DNA of 64,000 nucleotides from Impatiens glandulifera (taxonomy: Eukaryota > Streptophyta > Magnoliopsida > Ericales > Balsaminaceae). The notes under the pieces are model-generated. The model was not told where the DNA came from and did no database searches. It saw nothing but the letters and a program-made list of their open reading frames with translations. Position numbers and translations under genes: made by a program. Positions 38,358-51,200 of the stretch are shown piece after piece. Location of the stretch: assembly GCF_907164915.1 (NCBI RefSeq), contig NC_061867.1, positions 55,675,771 to 55,739,770 on the forward strand, given 5' to 3'. How positions within the stretch are numbered: the first letter of the stretch is position 1; the number at the start of each line of letters is the position of its first letter.

Positions 38358-38717
38358 TCATCGATACTGGACAGACCCTTAACAAAGCCTCAAAGGCTAA
38401 ATGTAATATCATTGTGAATGACTAATTTTATTTAGGTATATTATTATATCGCATAGAATTTTTAGACATTGTGAATGACTAATTTTACTTAAGTATATTC
38501 CTATGTCGGGAGAAATTTGTTGCCGAATAAGAAAACCGATATTAAAATTCTTGTGAGGTTATTATTCTATCTCAATTTTATATATTGAAAAATATTTTTA
38601 AATTTGCAGATAAATTAAATAAAAATTAGTAATCACTTAAAAAATGTTTTTATATACAAGTTTACATTGATATGGATGTGTAGATTAAGGGTAAGTTTAA
38701 TTGCTTATTGACTATTT

Positions 38718-38940
38718 TTTATTGAAAAAAAAAAAAAAAATCACTCTAAATTTGATTTATGTATTTGAATTAGGTTAGGTTTACAATAAATATTGTATGT
38801 GAGACGTTGAATATCAAGGTGAGTTGCGGCCGAGACTTGTCTGCCGCCCTCTGCATGACAACTGTTATGCCTCGACTGCATATTCCTCTAATACATAGAC
38901 ACGTAATCACTACACCATCAGGGCGGCGATACCACCACAA
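38718..38940 (-). mobile_element. tRNA-derived SINE-like sequence upstream of NAC
   Basis: On the minus strand the head reads CTGATGGTGTAGTGATTACG, close to a tRNA A box, then ATGCAGTCGAGGCAT, a short stem with a B-box-like loop. GCCGCCCT (38937-38930) and AGGGCGGC (38850-38843) can pair as an acceptor-like stem. About 110 bases later the sequence ends in a run of 16 T at about 38737-38722. Head, body and simple tail fit a plant SINE. It ends about 120 bases before the NAC ATG. A clear target duplication was not found. Confidence 0.4.
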
Positions 38941-38984
38941 GCTACTTGTCATCGTAGATGTATCCTTTTTTACCCCCTTATAAC

Positions 38985-39064
38985 ATTAAATATATACACA
39001 TATATACTTTAGGGTTTATCTTCTATTCTCAGTTTCTTCTTTTCTTTTTCTCTCTGTTGTTACC
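38985..39064 (+). promoter_or_regulatory. NAC gene core promoter and leader
   Basis: TTAAATATATACACATATAT at about 38987-39006 is a likely TATA region, followed by TTTAGGGTTTATC, a telo-box-like motif frequent near plant transcription starts, and a pyrimidine-rich leader (TTCTTCTTTTCTTTTTCTCTC) before ATGGCTGC at 39065. The start context TTACCATGGC is favourable. Confidence 0.5.
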
Positions 39065-42000
39065 ATGGCTGCGCAGACGTCGTCTATACAGAAGAAGCTT
39101 AAATGGTTAACATCATTACCATCTGTTTTCACAGGTTTTAGATCCTCACCGACTGACGGGGATTTCGTTAATTACTATCTCAACGAGAAGATCCAGGGCT
39201 CGGAGAGGAGCGTTTATGTCATTCCTGAAGTTGAGTCTAAGGCTTTGCCAGGTGAAGTTCAAGATCCAAACTTTTTCTTTCTCTCTCTTTCATAGATGAA
39301 TAGATAAATTATATATGGTATCTTTCCTTTTCAATTTTATTCAACTATTCTCGTTTCTCTCTCTAAACAATTGACCTTATTTTGTATCTAGGGCATACAT
39401 ATGTACCCACCCTATTTATATATATATATATATATATACTCCTTCCAATCCATGTAACCCTTCTTTTTTCCTTTCTATAACTTAGTAAAACTCCTTGTTT
39501 TCTTTAATTAACAGATTAATTTCTCTATTTCTCCGCAATCAATTTCTCAATTAGGGTTTGTTCAGATCTATCTGTTTACTTATGTCTAGGGCTAGTCTTC
39601 GCCTTTTCCGGTCAGATCTATATATGGAATCAAATTAATCATAGATCGAGGCTTACAAATTAATTTATCTCCTTAATCAGTAAGATCCTCTCCAAACGGA
39701 CTGATTATCAACTAACCTGATTGATTTTCTTCAAGCCTTTAAGTAAGTATCTTGGAAAGGCTAGGGTTCTTTAGTACTATTTCAGACAAGGGTTCAGATT
39801 GAGCGCCTTGAAAGGTTTACTTATTTTTAGTGAATGAGGTGAGGATGATCATACTTAAGAGGAAGTCTCTTCTAATTACTTTCCTTTAATTTGGTTCAAG
39901 ATCCATGGACTCGATTCCTGCTGGAAGATATTATGGAGAGAAAGTTTCACTAAAGATTTGTGTTTTGGACCTTTGATGAAGATATCAAACAAATAGATTC
40001 ATATTTGATTCATATTCCTGCTGGAAGATATCACGATATGATCTCTAATGAAATTAAATGATACTTTGTATTATATTTATTTTTTACCACACTGGATACA
40101 AAAATCTGTGTAGCTTCAATTGTGGTAAATGAAGCTCCTCTAGTAGTCTCCTTATTTAGTCACATGCCATGGCATGTACATAAGTTGCAGCTTCTAATTC
40201 ATACTTTGGTAAAGTGTGACAATAACTTGTTTTTTCAAGTTCCATTAAATATGATTATTTTCTAAAAAGAATCCAAAATCTCTGTAAACTTTTTCTATCA
40301 TCAATGTCTTCACAAAATATCACAATCACTAGACCCACCCACCTTGAGTTTTAAGTGACTAGTGGACAAGTAGTACATTCCGTAAACAGTTGTACCTCTT
40401 TATAGTTTTCAAAATTTTCAAACTTACAATACTTAAAAAGAATTGAATTCATTGTTTCTCTATCTTCAAACTTTTACAATTCATGAATGTCATATTCTAT
40501 GGGTGTGCTCATGGGAATACTACCAATCTGTCACATGCCTTTCTTGAGATAGGATAATACATAGTTCAATTTATTTTACTATTTTAAGCCTAATAGTATG
40601 ACTTGAGTCCCATGTTGAGTCCTTTCAAATATAATTCCTTTGAATTTGTCAAAGAAGTTTTGTTATTACTTATAAAAATATGATCCTTCACATAAAGACA
40701 AATATAAAATATCATTATTATCATTATCATGTGACTTTACATAAGAGTATACTCAATTTGTCAAAAAAAACAAATAGATTGATACTTACTTCTACCCATA
40801 TAAGGTATTCTTCAATTTTAAGATTTGTTCAATATAAACATCTAAAAGATGTCTATTCAAGAATACATACTTCACATCAGACTTATTAATTTCCACTTCC
40901 TTCATGTCAAAATGAGATTAGTAATCAAATACTCTCCATGTGAGCCATGATAGTGCATAGACTTCATCATAGTCTACTCCATATTTTTTATTGTAACATT
41001 TTACAACGAACATTTATTTATTCATTTTTGTATTGTACACTTTAACTCTAATGGTCATTTAGAAGCATAATCAGTTCTCAATATAGTTCTTAGATTTCAA
41101 GTACATTCATTGTCTGGGTTGTCTCTATCTTTTGTCTTTAGGCATAATCAAAAGTTATGACTTGCATATACAAAAAATGTACAATTCAATAGTATCAAAA
41201 TAACTTCGTGTAAACTCTTCATTGTTTTGTTATCTTTTATCAACATTACATAGAGATGATTGGTGTAGTTAAATCTTGAGTTAATAACACAAATTCTTCA
41301 TTTTTCTCTATTAAAACAAGGAAGAAAGAACACATAATCTATTTCTTGTTTTATATCCCAATTTCATGTACTTGATCTACAGAATTTAATTGGGTTGTAA
41401 CTCACATCAAGCAAGACCCATGTCAAGTATTTAGGGTAAAGTCATCATTAAAAGTGAGGAGTAGGATGTAGCTTGTACTAATTCAAGGGGATGGTTGCTC
41501 TTGATGTAGCTTATTTAGGAAAACTGATATATCTTTTCTAAGTAGTCATATTTCAAATCACTGATTAGGATGGATTAATTGGGACATCAATTTAACCATC
41601 ACTTCCTCATTCATAAGTGAGCATCAAAGTTCAAATGGTCATCTGATTATGTGCCAAAAACATGTTCAAAGATGATATGTTTTTACCTAATTATTCATTC
41701 TTTCTCTTTGTCTTTTTCCTTACCCATGCCCATGCCCGTTATATGTTTTTTTTCATATCTCTTCTTAATTTTTGTTTTGTGAACTTAGAGTGAAAACTCC
41801 AAATATTTTATGTTCTAAAACACAGATATTGTGATTCCTCAATTACACATAACATATAATTTAATTTTGGGTGTTAAAAATCAAATAATCTTTTTCATGA
41901 CACATACATCTTCATATATTTTTATTATAAACATCCTTAACCCAAACAATATTTTGATATCAAAACGAAATTCTTCATTTTCAAGGATTTGAAAACACCA

Positions 42001-44122
42001 CAGTTATTGGATAATTAAATTATTCACTTTGACAACAAAACCAAAAGATTTTGCTAAAATATTCCAAAACTTCTTTTGAGGTGGCACGTAGGCTTCTCAA
42101 ATATGGAATCATCCAAACAAGGATGATGGTAAGGGCTTGTTAATCCATATATTTTGCCTTTCAAAACATTTTTTTCTCATTTAGATGCAAAGAAGTTTAA
42201 TTTAACTTTGCACAACCATACCCCAAACAAATCGAGTTCTTTAAGTAGAGTAAGTTAGTGGATTAATGAGTTAGTAGTTTATAAATAAGGGGATTATGTA
42301 ATATTTGTAGTAATTAATAAATGAAATAGTTATTGTATATGGATTATCTCTCTCAAAGGCTTAGGTCATTCTTGTCTTATCTAAAATTCTTCTAAAAACC
42401 GTAGATATTGTAAGTTGGTATGTGACATCATTTTGAACTGCAAAAGACATTCTAAAATTTTAAATACATATTAATTCATTTATTTCAACAAATCAATGAT
42501 AGGTATGCTTTTAATTAAGATGGTCTCTTTTGTAGGTGATCTATTATCAATTTCACCTATATATAAGGAAGAGATTTAAAGAATTTCCTTCTGTCAGAAT
42601 TAGTCTTAATGTTAATCAACTTTTGTTTAGAAATTTATGGTTGATTACTAAGTTTGAAAAGTCAAATATTTTGATCAAATTCAAGTATTTAGCAGATTTT
42701 GTTTCTGATTTGGTCATTTAGGTCATGATTATATGAATTGTGAGCATGAATCTCTTAATCTAGGAAAGCTAAATTATGAAAAGTTAGTTGAAGAGATTTC
42801 AAAGGAGGGAAGGCATGTATTCCAAGGGTGGAAGAGATTGACACTAATCAACACACTATTTTAAACACAAGTATTCTTCTCTGAACTGTTAGGGTTTGGG
42901 ACTTTCCATGACAAATCAAGCATAAAGTTGGTATGATTGTCCGACATTTGTAGTTTGATAGATAGATGGTTGGAATAGTATCCAGATGATATTAATTTTA
43001 ATCTGATATGAAATAGTTAAAAGGCTATTAAACCCTAGATCTATAAGAGGGGTTGTCTGTTTAGAAGTCACGCACATGCAAAAAAGATGTATAGTATTAG
43101 CCCTATTAATTTAGGGTCAATATCTACTCCATTGTCATCTGATTTCTTAACCAAATTTGATTGAATCTTCAAGTTTTATCTCATATTATATGGTCAATTA
43201 GTTGTTTTTATTTACTGGATGAAATTTGACTAGTTCTAGTTTACATGTTTACAGGTATATCCGTCATACAATCGAACCTTGAGCAGTTCTACTTCTCTAC
43301 CCTTGATAAGAAGTATCTGGAAGAATCTCCAAGTGCGAGAACTACTCAATCTGGTTATTGGAAAGCTTCAGGAAAAGAATGCAATGTAACGTATGCCTCA
43401 GAAATTGTTGGTAAAAAGAGGACTCTGTTTTTCTACATCGGTCAGGCACCAGAGGGGGAGAAAACTGGCTGGTTCATGTATGAACTTTCTTCCATTGACA
43501 TACAGGTCAGGTTTACATTGATAATTTTGAGTAATGTGATCCAGTTTTTGTCAAAATTCTTTTTTCTTAATTTGTAAATTAACCTCAAACCAATTACAGA
43601 AGCCCTTTGTTATTTGTCGCCTACGAATGAACAACGGGGAGATGATAGATACAAGACTGTCACAGTTTAGGGAAGAATGGCAAATTATTGAGCAGAGTGG
43701 TGAACCGGAGGAGCAGAATCAGTATGAGAAAGAGACGGGAGGGGATCATTTGTTCTTAGACAACATTAACATCGACCATACTTCAAACGGACCAGCTTCA
43801 GCTTCAAACATGACAGAAAATGTAAGCTAAAGCAAAAATATAAATATATCAGTTTCTTGCTTCAACTTTTTTTAATTTATAGTTTTTCACAAATCAGAGC
43901 CATGCGAGCAGTAGCCAAAGCCAAAAAAGGAAAAAATCCGCATCACATTCAAAAAGATCGGATGGTTGGAACTTTGATTTGACGAATGTGCCCGATGAGG
44001 TTAAATGGTCACTAGCTGATGCACAAAATGACAAGTGGTGTGCATCTATTGACGATGAAATTGTACCAAAATCAACATCTCTTGATTGGGAAGCTTATTA
44101 TTTCAATGCCGCTAACCAATAG
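39065..44122 (+). CDS. Atypical NAC-domain transcription factor
   Basis: Four exons (39065-39251, 43255-43505, 43600-43821, 43898-44122) join in frame at GT-AG sites to give 294 aa. NAC subdomains are visible in order. A is TGFRSSPTDGDFVNYYL (residues about 24-40; the family has PPGFRFHPTDEELxxYYL). B is VIPEVESKALPG. C is FYFSTLDKKY, then SGYWKASGKE. D is VGKKRTLFFYIGQAPEGEK, then GWFMYEL. E is KPFVICRLRM. The C-terminal half has a basic patch, SQKRKKSASHSKR, likely a nuclear signal, and an acidic end rich in Trp and Asp. No membrane segment is present. Departures from the usual motifs (RSSPTDGDF, loss of the CEPWDLP Trp, WKASGKE for WKATGKD) make DNA binding less certain. Intron 1 is 4,003 bp and holds an antisense copia relic. 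All splice sites are standard and no stop interrupts the frame, so the gene is probably active. Confidence 0.85.
39252..43254 (+). other. Intron 1 of the NAC gene (4.0 kb)
   Basis: The donor CAG|GTGAAG and acceptor TTTACAG|GTATAT delimit it. The first NAC intron is usually far shorter. It holds a (TA)n run at about 39418-39438, a decayed retroelement at about 40840-42250 on the opposite strand and otherwise unremarkable sequence. Open frames at 40680-40889 and 42536-42721 look fortuitous. Confidence 0.75.
40840..41065 (-). pseudogene. Ty1/copia reverse transcriptase relic in NAC intron 1
   Basis: On the minus strand KKYGVDYDEVYALSWL and HFDMKEVEINKSDVKYVFLN match the copia reverse transcriptase motifs KxGVDYxEVFAPVxRL and DVxxAFLNGxL. 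Stops and frameshifts interrupt it. Further degenerate retroelement sequence may extend to about 42250, but I could not place it in a domain. The LTRs were not recognised. Confidence 0.65.
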
Positions 44123-46559
44123 AGGTGAGTTCAAAGTCGTCTAAAATCTTCTATCATTAATGTTTTTCTGTCTTTACTCCATTGGACCACCATAATATTA
44201 GACTTTCTTCCTATAATCTTTCTTAGTTCAATAATAAATATTTACAATACTTAATGTGTTTATCTTGTAGTTTGATTTTCTTAAGATTGACAAAGTTGGG
44301 TGTTTATTTATTATTTGTTTGATTTGAATAGCAATATATTGCATCTGAATTGTTTTTAACATGATTTTTTTTCTTATTAATATGAATTTGATTGTTTAGA
44401 CAGTCTATTGTATATATAGTCAAACCAAATCTCTCACATTGTGTGTACTCATACATAAGTCACAAAAATGAAAGCATTTTGGGATTATCCTTATTAGAAA
44501 TAATTTATAAGCTTTTGAATTTCTTATATTTTTTTAAAAGATTAGCACTACCTTCAAACAGTCATATCCCTACTTTCATTTATGATATTTTGAATGAGAA
44601 TCGAATAAATTAAAGATATTTTATGTAAGACTTTTGCACTTCAATAATTAATAAATGTTTGTACATAATTTAATAAGTCTGGTTGTGATTTCAAAACTTT
44701 TCTATGTATGTTTTTTCTAAATTAGACAGTAGCATGCAAATGAAGGAGCAATTTTATCATTGTGAAATAGGAAATTAGGTTTTGAGTTAAAAATTAACTA
44801 TTTAGGTTAATAATGAAAATATACTTATATAGTATGATTTGAATTATATGATTAATGAGAAAAATAAAAAAATTTATATTAATAGTTTTGTGCTAATTGG
44901 AAAATGAGAATGAACTGTTATTTTATGCTTATTTTAATATATGAATCTTATTTTAATATATGAATTAAGTTGTATGAATATGTCCTATTTTTTAAAGAAA
45001 ATAATATTTGTTTTATTATATACTAATATTTTTTTAATGTATTTTCAACTAAAATAATTTTATTTTCAAAACTTTAACTGGAAACATGATTATTAAATAA
45101 CTCTAATCCAAAGAAGGGTCGAAAGAAATATAGCAAATAATAATATTGACAACAGTTATATCCACTAATAACTAATTCAATATGTCAACAATATTAATAT
45201 CAACTTATAACTAAAAATTAGGTTTAATCTTTAATTTTTCAAGTTTAAAATATTTTAAATGTGTTTTTAAGTGAATATATATATCACAGATTTATGGTTT
45301 AGAAGTTATTCTTCTAAAATATGTTATGTTATATAGAGAAGTTATTGTAAAATATGTTATGTTATATAGAGAAGTTATTGTAAGGTTATATATTCTTTTA
45401 AAATGATGTTAAAAAAATGAAAAGTATTTTTTATACAAAATTATTATAAATTTAAAATATAAATTTATGAAAATTATAAATTATAGTTATACCAAATAAG
45501 AACCTTAAGATTCCGTGTGCTTTGACAAATTAGTTTATTAATTAGCTTTATTTGTTATGAACTTATTCTAAAAATCTCAACTATTTAAACAAATTATTTT
45601 AAATATTAATTTAAATTTAAATAAACTATACATATGACTATTATTATTAAAATAAAATAAGGCAATCATTTTATTTATTAAACAAAAGACAAAGTACAAT
45701 ATACTGAAAACACACCAATTTTTTAAATGATCTTTAAAAATTAAAGTTACTCGTACACTACTTAAGTGTTATCAATTTAATTTATACAAAGTCTTGGACA
45801 ATTAAACTCAAACTAATATTTTCATATGAAATTATATAATTTAATAAAGCTCTTTAAAGGATTCTGAAAACTTGGAATAAAATTAAAAAACAAAGAATTT
45901 TATAATTATTCTTATTCTCTCATTTAAGGTTAAAATTTTTATTTTTATATTTCTAATTATTTAATAAATAAATAACTGAAATCTAGTCGTATATATCTCT
46001 ACAACTAGCTCAATTAGATGTACCAACTAATAAAAGTTCATTTAGACGTACATATTATTAAAAATTGGATTCATTTAGACGTACATGTTATTAAAAATTG
46101 ATCGATTTAGCTTCGGTTAGGTTAGTACTCTATTAACTTTTTTTTTTAAAATTATTAATTAATTATTTATTTTTTCCTTTCCTTTTTTTATTAATTAAAT
46201 ATTCATTTTATTTTTTTATTTTTGTATCAATTATATTTTTCTTTTGTCTTTTCATCTTCTTTCTTTTATCTCTTTTCATCTTCTTTCACTTCCTCTTCTT
46301 TCTTTTCCCTCTTTTCATCTTCTATCTTTGTAAGTTTTCTCTGGATTCAAAGAAGTTTGCTCAACCAAAAAAGTTTATTCAATCAAAGAAGCTCGCTCAA
46401 TCCTCTATTTGCGGCTTCAAAGGTTAGTTATCATTGTCCTACTTTAGATTTCATTGATTTATAAATATTCTGGTAAAATGTGTAGTATTAGTTTGTGTTT
46501 ATTTTAAAATATTAATAATTATTTTTTTGATAACTATGACATAAAAATAAGGATAAAAA
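44123..46559. repeat. NAC 3' flank, duplicated at 30.7-34.6 kb
   Basis: 44400-45860 is paralogous to 30700-31575 plus 34546-34640. It contains about three direct units of 33 bp around 45301-45383 (GAAGTTATTGTAAAATATG) and a direct repeat CATTTAGACGTACAT at about 46041 and 46075. From 46190 to 46560 the DNA is pyrimidine-rich (TTTCATCTTCTTTC) and may be the 5' end of the MULE element. No gene seen. Confidence 0.55.
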
Positions 46560-47444
46560 TGATAAAACATGATGAATCGCCTTTACAATTAGGATGTGAA
46601 GCAGAAATGCCTCAATCGAAAATGTCTATAACGGATTGGGATTAGGATAGCGAAGGGTTTAAGACATGGGTTTTGACAAAGTCTAATGGCGGTGGCGGTG
46701 TTAGTGAAAGTGATAGTGACAGTCATGATGACGATGGCGAAGACGAAGACGATGACGATCCGTATATGTGTGAAGAAACCACTACTCACATTTTGTCAAA
46801 GCAATCAAGTGAAGTATTCTTTATTGATATGTCATTTAAAGATCACAATTAATTTAAATCTACTATGACAAAGTATTCATGTGAAAAAGGGTATGTCTAT
46901 ATGCTAGACCAAATGAGTCGATAAAGATAAAATATGTGTGCAAAGCAAAAAATTATAAATGGATGATATATGCTAGCAAAGATGGTACAAGTGGTGCATT
47001 TTTGGTTAAGTTTCTTCACCAAGAACAGACTTGTTTTGCGTATATTAAAAATAAACTAGGCACTACATCTTATATTGCTCAACATTTTAAGACAAGAGTG
47101 ATATCACAGCCTAACATAAAGATCAAAGAGCTCGTTAGGCTATGTAGAGTTCAACTAAATGCAAGTGTCAGTAAGACTAAAGTGAAAAGAGCAAAAAAAA
47201 AAAAAACTTGTGAGAGACATGGTGAAAGAGAGTTTCAAGACAGAATATGCTAATTTATGGAGTTATGCAGCAGAGTTAATGAAAACTAATTCAGGGACAT
47301 TAGTAAAAATAAAAGTTAAAAGAGATGAAGAGAAAGATGTTACTCGTTTCAAAAGGATTTACATATGCTTTGAAGCTTGTAAACGGAGATTTATAGATGG
47401 ATGTCCACCATTTATAGGAATTGATTCTTGTTTTATAAAACATG
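46560..47444 (+). pseudogene. MuDR-type (MULE) transposase relic, N-terminal half
   Basis: An acidic stretch (SESDSDSHDDDGEDEDDDD) precedes MSFKDHN, a stop, then FKSTMTKYSCEKGY. This is followed by KYVCKAKNYKWMIYASKDGT, SGAFLVKFLHQEQTC and NIKIKELVRLCRVQLNASVS, the DNA-binding region of plant MuDR transposases (CxxxxCxWRIxAS pattern). A frameshift at about 47205 leads to EYANLWSYAAELMKTNSGT and RIYICFEACKRRFIDGCPP followed by FIGIDSCFIK, the start of the MULE transposase domain with the first catalytic-type Asp. It is cut there by the CACTA terminus at 47445, so the catalytic core is lost. Confidence 0.75.
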
Positions 47445-47740
47445 CACTAGTAAAAAATTCATTTTTAAGGAGAGCAAAAACTCTCGAAAAAAGAGAAAAT
47501 GTCTTCGGTGATATTATTCACCGAGGGTGATAAATGCCATCGCAGCGACTCGATAATATGACTGTCGGTGAAAGAAAAAAAAGAGGATCTACGAGAGCAT
47601 TTGTAGCTCTCGGAGATAATGAAATTCTTTTACCGAGAGCATCAATGCTCTCCTTGATAATTAACTTTTCTAAAAAAAATTATAATCTGAAATTTGTATA
47701 TGATTGCTCATACTCAATCACCTCAATCTGCAGAGACCTG
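47445..47740. mobile_element. CACTA terminal fragment interrupting the MULE
   Basis: CACTAGTAAAAAATTCATTT starts exactly where the MULE homology stops. Subterminal repeats follow: GAGAGCATTTGTAGCTCTCG and CCGAGAGCATCAATGCTCTC. The opposite terminus is not seen, so it is a truncated element. The right border with the LINE is approximate. Confidence 0.6.
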
Positions 47741-48229
47741 ACGTCGAATCGGTGTCGGTCGCCCTCCTCTCTTCACTTTTCGCTTACAAGTTAGTTCAGA
47801 CCTCGGTCGGGACATCAAACCACACCGCGAGGCGCGGGTAGGTCTCCATTGAACTTCTTTCTCACCGTTTGAATCAAGTGTTCGGTCTGGAGGAAGCTTT
47901 CGTAGCTACAGACCGTTCCAAAATTGCTTAAACCCTTTCTTGTTTGAACAATTATCTTCAACCCCCTGTTCCGGTGCAATTGGTTACCAATCATGCTGTT
48001 TGCGCCCACCATTTGCTGCAGAATTCTAACATATTTGGCTCCTTTGAAGATTGGGCAGTTTGCGCTTGATCTTTCCAATGACTGGTACGCGCCCATCCAG
48101 TGGCAAGGGGCGTCCTTCAAGTCCTCCCCGATGATCCTAAGAAGGTGTTGAAGGGGTCGGAAACAAGCAGCAAGGCTAGATTTGATAGACGAACTCACAA
48201 GTCTCTTAACAATCCCAGGAAGCAGAAGC

Positions 48230-51200
48230 CAGAAATCATGGATGAAGTCCTAAAAAATGGAGAAGATGTGCCTATTATTTTATGTCAAATACATCATCGG
48301 GTATGAGTTCTTTTCTACATGCTAATGAATTATATGAGAATAGTTCTATTGGGATTCATACAGTAATTATATGCATGTTCATAATAGAAATTATAGGATT
48401 GAATTGATAGGAAAAGATAGTATTGCATATAGAAATGATATGACTTTAATTCCAGAAATATTTGTTGTTATTGGAATTACTGCACATAATGGACCGTTAG
48501 GGTCGATGGTTGGTACCTTAGACCTGACCGGTCATTCTGTTGGGAAATTGGATTTGAAATCTTGTCTAGCTGAAACTGATGACAATCGGGTTGTTTGTGC
48601 TAAAAATTCGGTCCCAATGTTGGAGATAATCTGTCAAAAGAGCTCTAAGGTAATGCAGGAAAATGACATAAGTTGTACAGGTTTATCGGGTCCTATTGAA
48701 AGCTCAATGCTGGGGTCTGTTTCTGCATCGGGTGAAAACATTATGCTGAGATCTATGTCTGTTTTGAATGATCTTATTAAAGTTGGTATTGGGGTTCCTA
48801 TTGAGGTAAATATGACAGGGCTGAATAAGACTGATGGTCGAGAATCAGTAGGTTTAAAGAATATTACAAGGTCGGGGTTAGTTTCAGAAACAAGAAAACA
48901 TGACAGTTTGGGTTATTCGGGTGTAGAGAAAGATCAGAAAACAGAGTTTACCAGTCCTGCTAGAGAAGATGATGAACTAGGCAAAATGGGTCATATTGAA
49001 ATTGTCTCTACAGAGTTGGAGATATCGGCTGCTTAGAGTCCATTGGGTCCAAAGAAGGACATAATTTCATAATTTTATTCTGCAATGGGAAATGTTGCAA
49101 AACTGGAAGTCTTAAGTTTCATTGATGATCAGAATGCTAAGTCTACCTGCCCTACTAAGGATTAGATGGAATGTCAGACAACCAGACTATGGACTAGGTT
49201 AAAAAAAAGTTTGACAGAAGACACTAAATGCGCCTAGGATTCTGAAACTGAGGCTAAAATTGCAGGATCTTCTAAACAACCTACACATCTAGCTGAAGCT
49301 GTTGAAGGACATAGTCTAACAGAATCTGGAAATACTGAATAAATTGGATCTGAGTTGGAGCTGGTCATGGAAATAAATTTAGCTAAATTAGAAAAGCCTA
49401 ATAAAATAGATCTAAAGGATGATGAACTAAACTTGATTGGTATAGTCAATGGTGAAAGCTTAATTGGGAATTATATTGATTCGTTGGTTGATGGCACCAT
49501 TAATGATAATCTGTTTGAAAATTTGGGTCTAGGTAAGGATCTCATGGAAGCTACAAATAAGTTGGGTCAGAATATAAGTCAGGGTATAAGAGGTGAAGAA
49601 TGTATGAAACTAGAAGAATTAGCCAACGATTTTCGCTTGGTCGGGTCTGATAAGGGGTTAACCAACGGTTTTCGCTTGGCTGGGTCTGAAAATGATAATC
49701 TGGTTGCTCACATAAGCCCTGGTCTACTCACGTTTCTGGTCATATAATTGTTTCCTTTGTCGGTCCTAATTGACAAGATGATAACTCTACAATCAAAGCT
49801 ATGAGCCACCGGTCGAATTAAAAGAACCAAAGCATGAATGTTGATTTAGAATCAGACGATAGCATCGACTATGATGAAACAATAATATGTGACCTTGAAT
49901 ATCATAAGTCAATGAAGAAGATGTTAGAAGCAAAGATCAAACCAAAAGTAAAGGGGCATAGTTCTTCCAAAATAAGTGCTGAAATTAAAAGGATTGGTCA
50001 AGTAACAATATCGAGTAATTCTAAAACATCTAAGAAGGGTAAGAATGGATCGAAAATCAAAGAAATGAAAAACATGAAGGCAAATAACTCAAGTTCCAAA
50101 AAGAATGTTGAAGTAAATCCCAAGGAACTCGTGACACCCGAGCTAACCCTAAGATATTGAACATGGGTGTGTTTTCTCCACTTGTTAATCTGGATCCTGA
50201 AATTCCAATTGATAGCATTCAAAAGAGGAAAACTAGTACACAAGAGAAGAGCATTGAAGGAGATATTCTAAAGAAGATTAGAACAATTGAAGACAACGGT
50301 TTTGTGGGAAATAAGTCATCTCCTCATGAAAGATAGCAACCCTGAAACAGTCATCTCCTCAGTTCCTCCTATTGCTGCAATTCCTAACAAAGAAAATACT
50401 CAGACTGATAACAAGGATCTTACTGCTGGTCCAATGTGGTCAATGAGAAAAAACGAAAAAGCAAATTTGGAAGGACTGAGAAACCAGATGTACAAGCTAA
50501 TTTTCTAAGTTAATAAACAAGATATTACGATGGTCCGAGAAAGAAATGATTAGTTGAATGCTCAGTTCAACAGTCACTATCTAAAGAATTGAAATCTCTT
50601 CAACAAAGACCAATATGATAAAGTGATCAAGTGGACGGTTGACACCATGAAGAAAATTTCGAAATGTAATAAAACAAAGGTGTATACAATCATGAGCAAC
50701 CCAAACAAAACCTGGCAAGAAGGAAAGGTGTGGAATGGAAATTCAATGAACAATCCAGAAAAAAGAAAATTACAAATAGACACCTTATACCCAAAGGTAA
50801 TTACACTTGATCATCCGCACTGGTTTGAGCTCCCATTAGAAATTGAAGAAAAATGCGTAAATGCATGGGAGTTTGTCATAATTGGTCACTTTATGGGCAA
50901 CATGAAGACACCATTTGCTGAGATTAAAAGAACGCTGATGGGTCAATGTGAATCCTCTGGTCTGGAGAGGATCACAATCAATGATCACGGATTCTACTTT
51001 CCATTCTTTAGGAATGTAAGCGAAATAAAGTCGATCATAGAGAGCGAATATACATTCATTAGAGGAAAAAGATTCAAGATGTACAAGTGGAGCGATGAAC
51101 TTAATACTAATCATAGACCGCCTGAACTTGAACAAATCTGGGTGAATCTCAAGAATGTTCCACCACACCTGTCAACCTAATAGGCCTTTACTTGTATTTT

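Larger units (their letters stand above)
35144..38360 (-). mobile_element. Truncated CACTA (En/Spm-type) transposon
   Basis: CACTAGTGGAAAATGCATCA at 35144 is a CACTA terminal inverted repeat, followed by subterminal repeats of GACGACATAAATCGTCGCTA and similar words (35170-35490). On the minus strand come relics of a TNP2 C-terminal region (38357-37390) and a Transposase_24-type gene (37346-35660), the usual gene order toward this terminus. No opposite terminus is found before the NAC promoter, so the 5' half including the catalytic part of the transposase is lost. Confidence 0.75.

Noticed and set aside
46589..46789. Minus-strand frame with VFAIVIMTVTITF-like hydrophobic run
   Set aside because: It is the antisense of the Ser/Asp repeat region of the MULE transposase relic.
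47815..48198. 127-aa minus-strand frame in the LINE 5' region
   Set aside because: The plus strand carries the LINE. The minus frame shows no recognisable domain and no splice or promoter context, though I could not rule out an older gene fragment.
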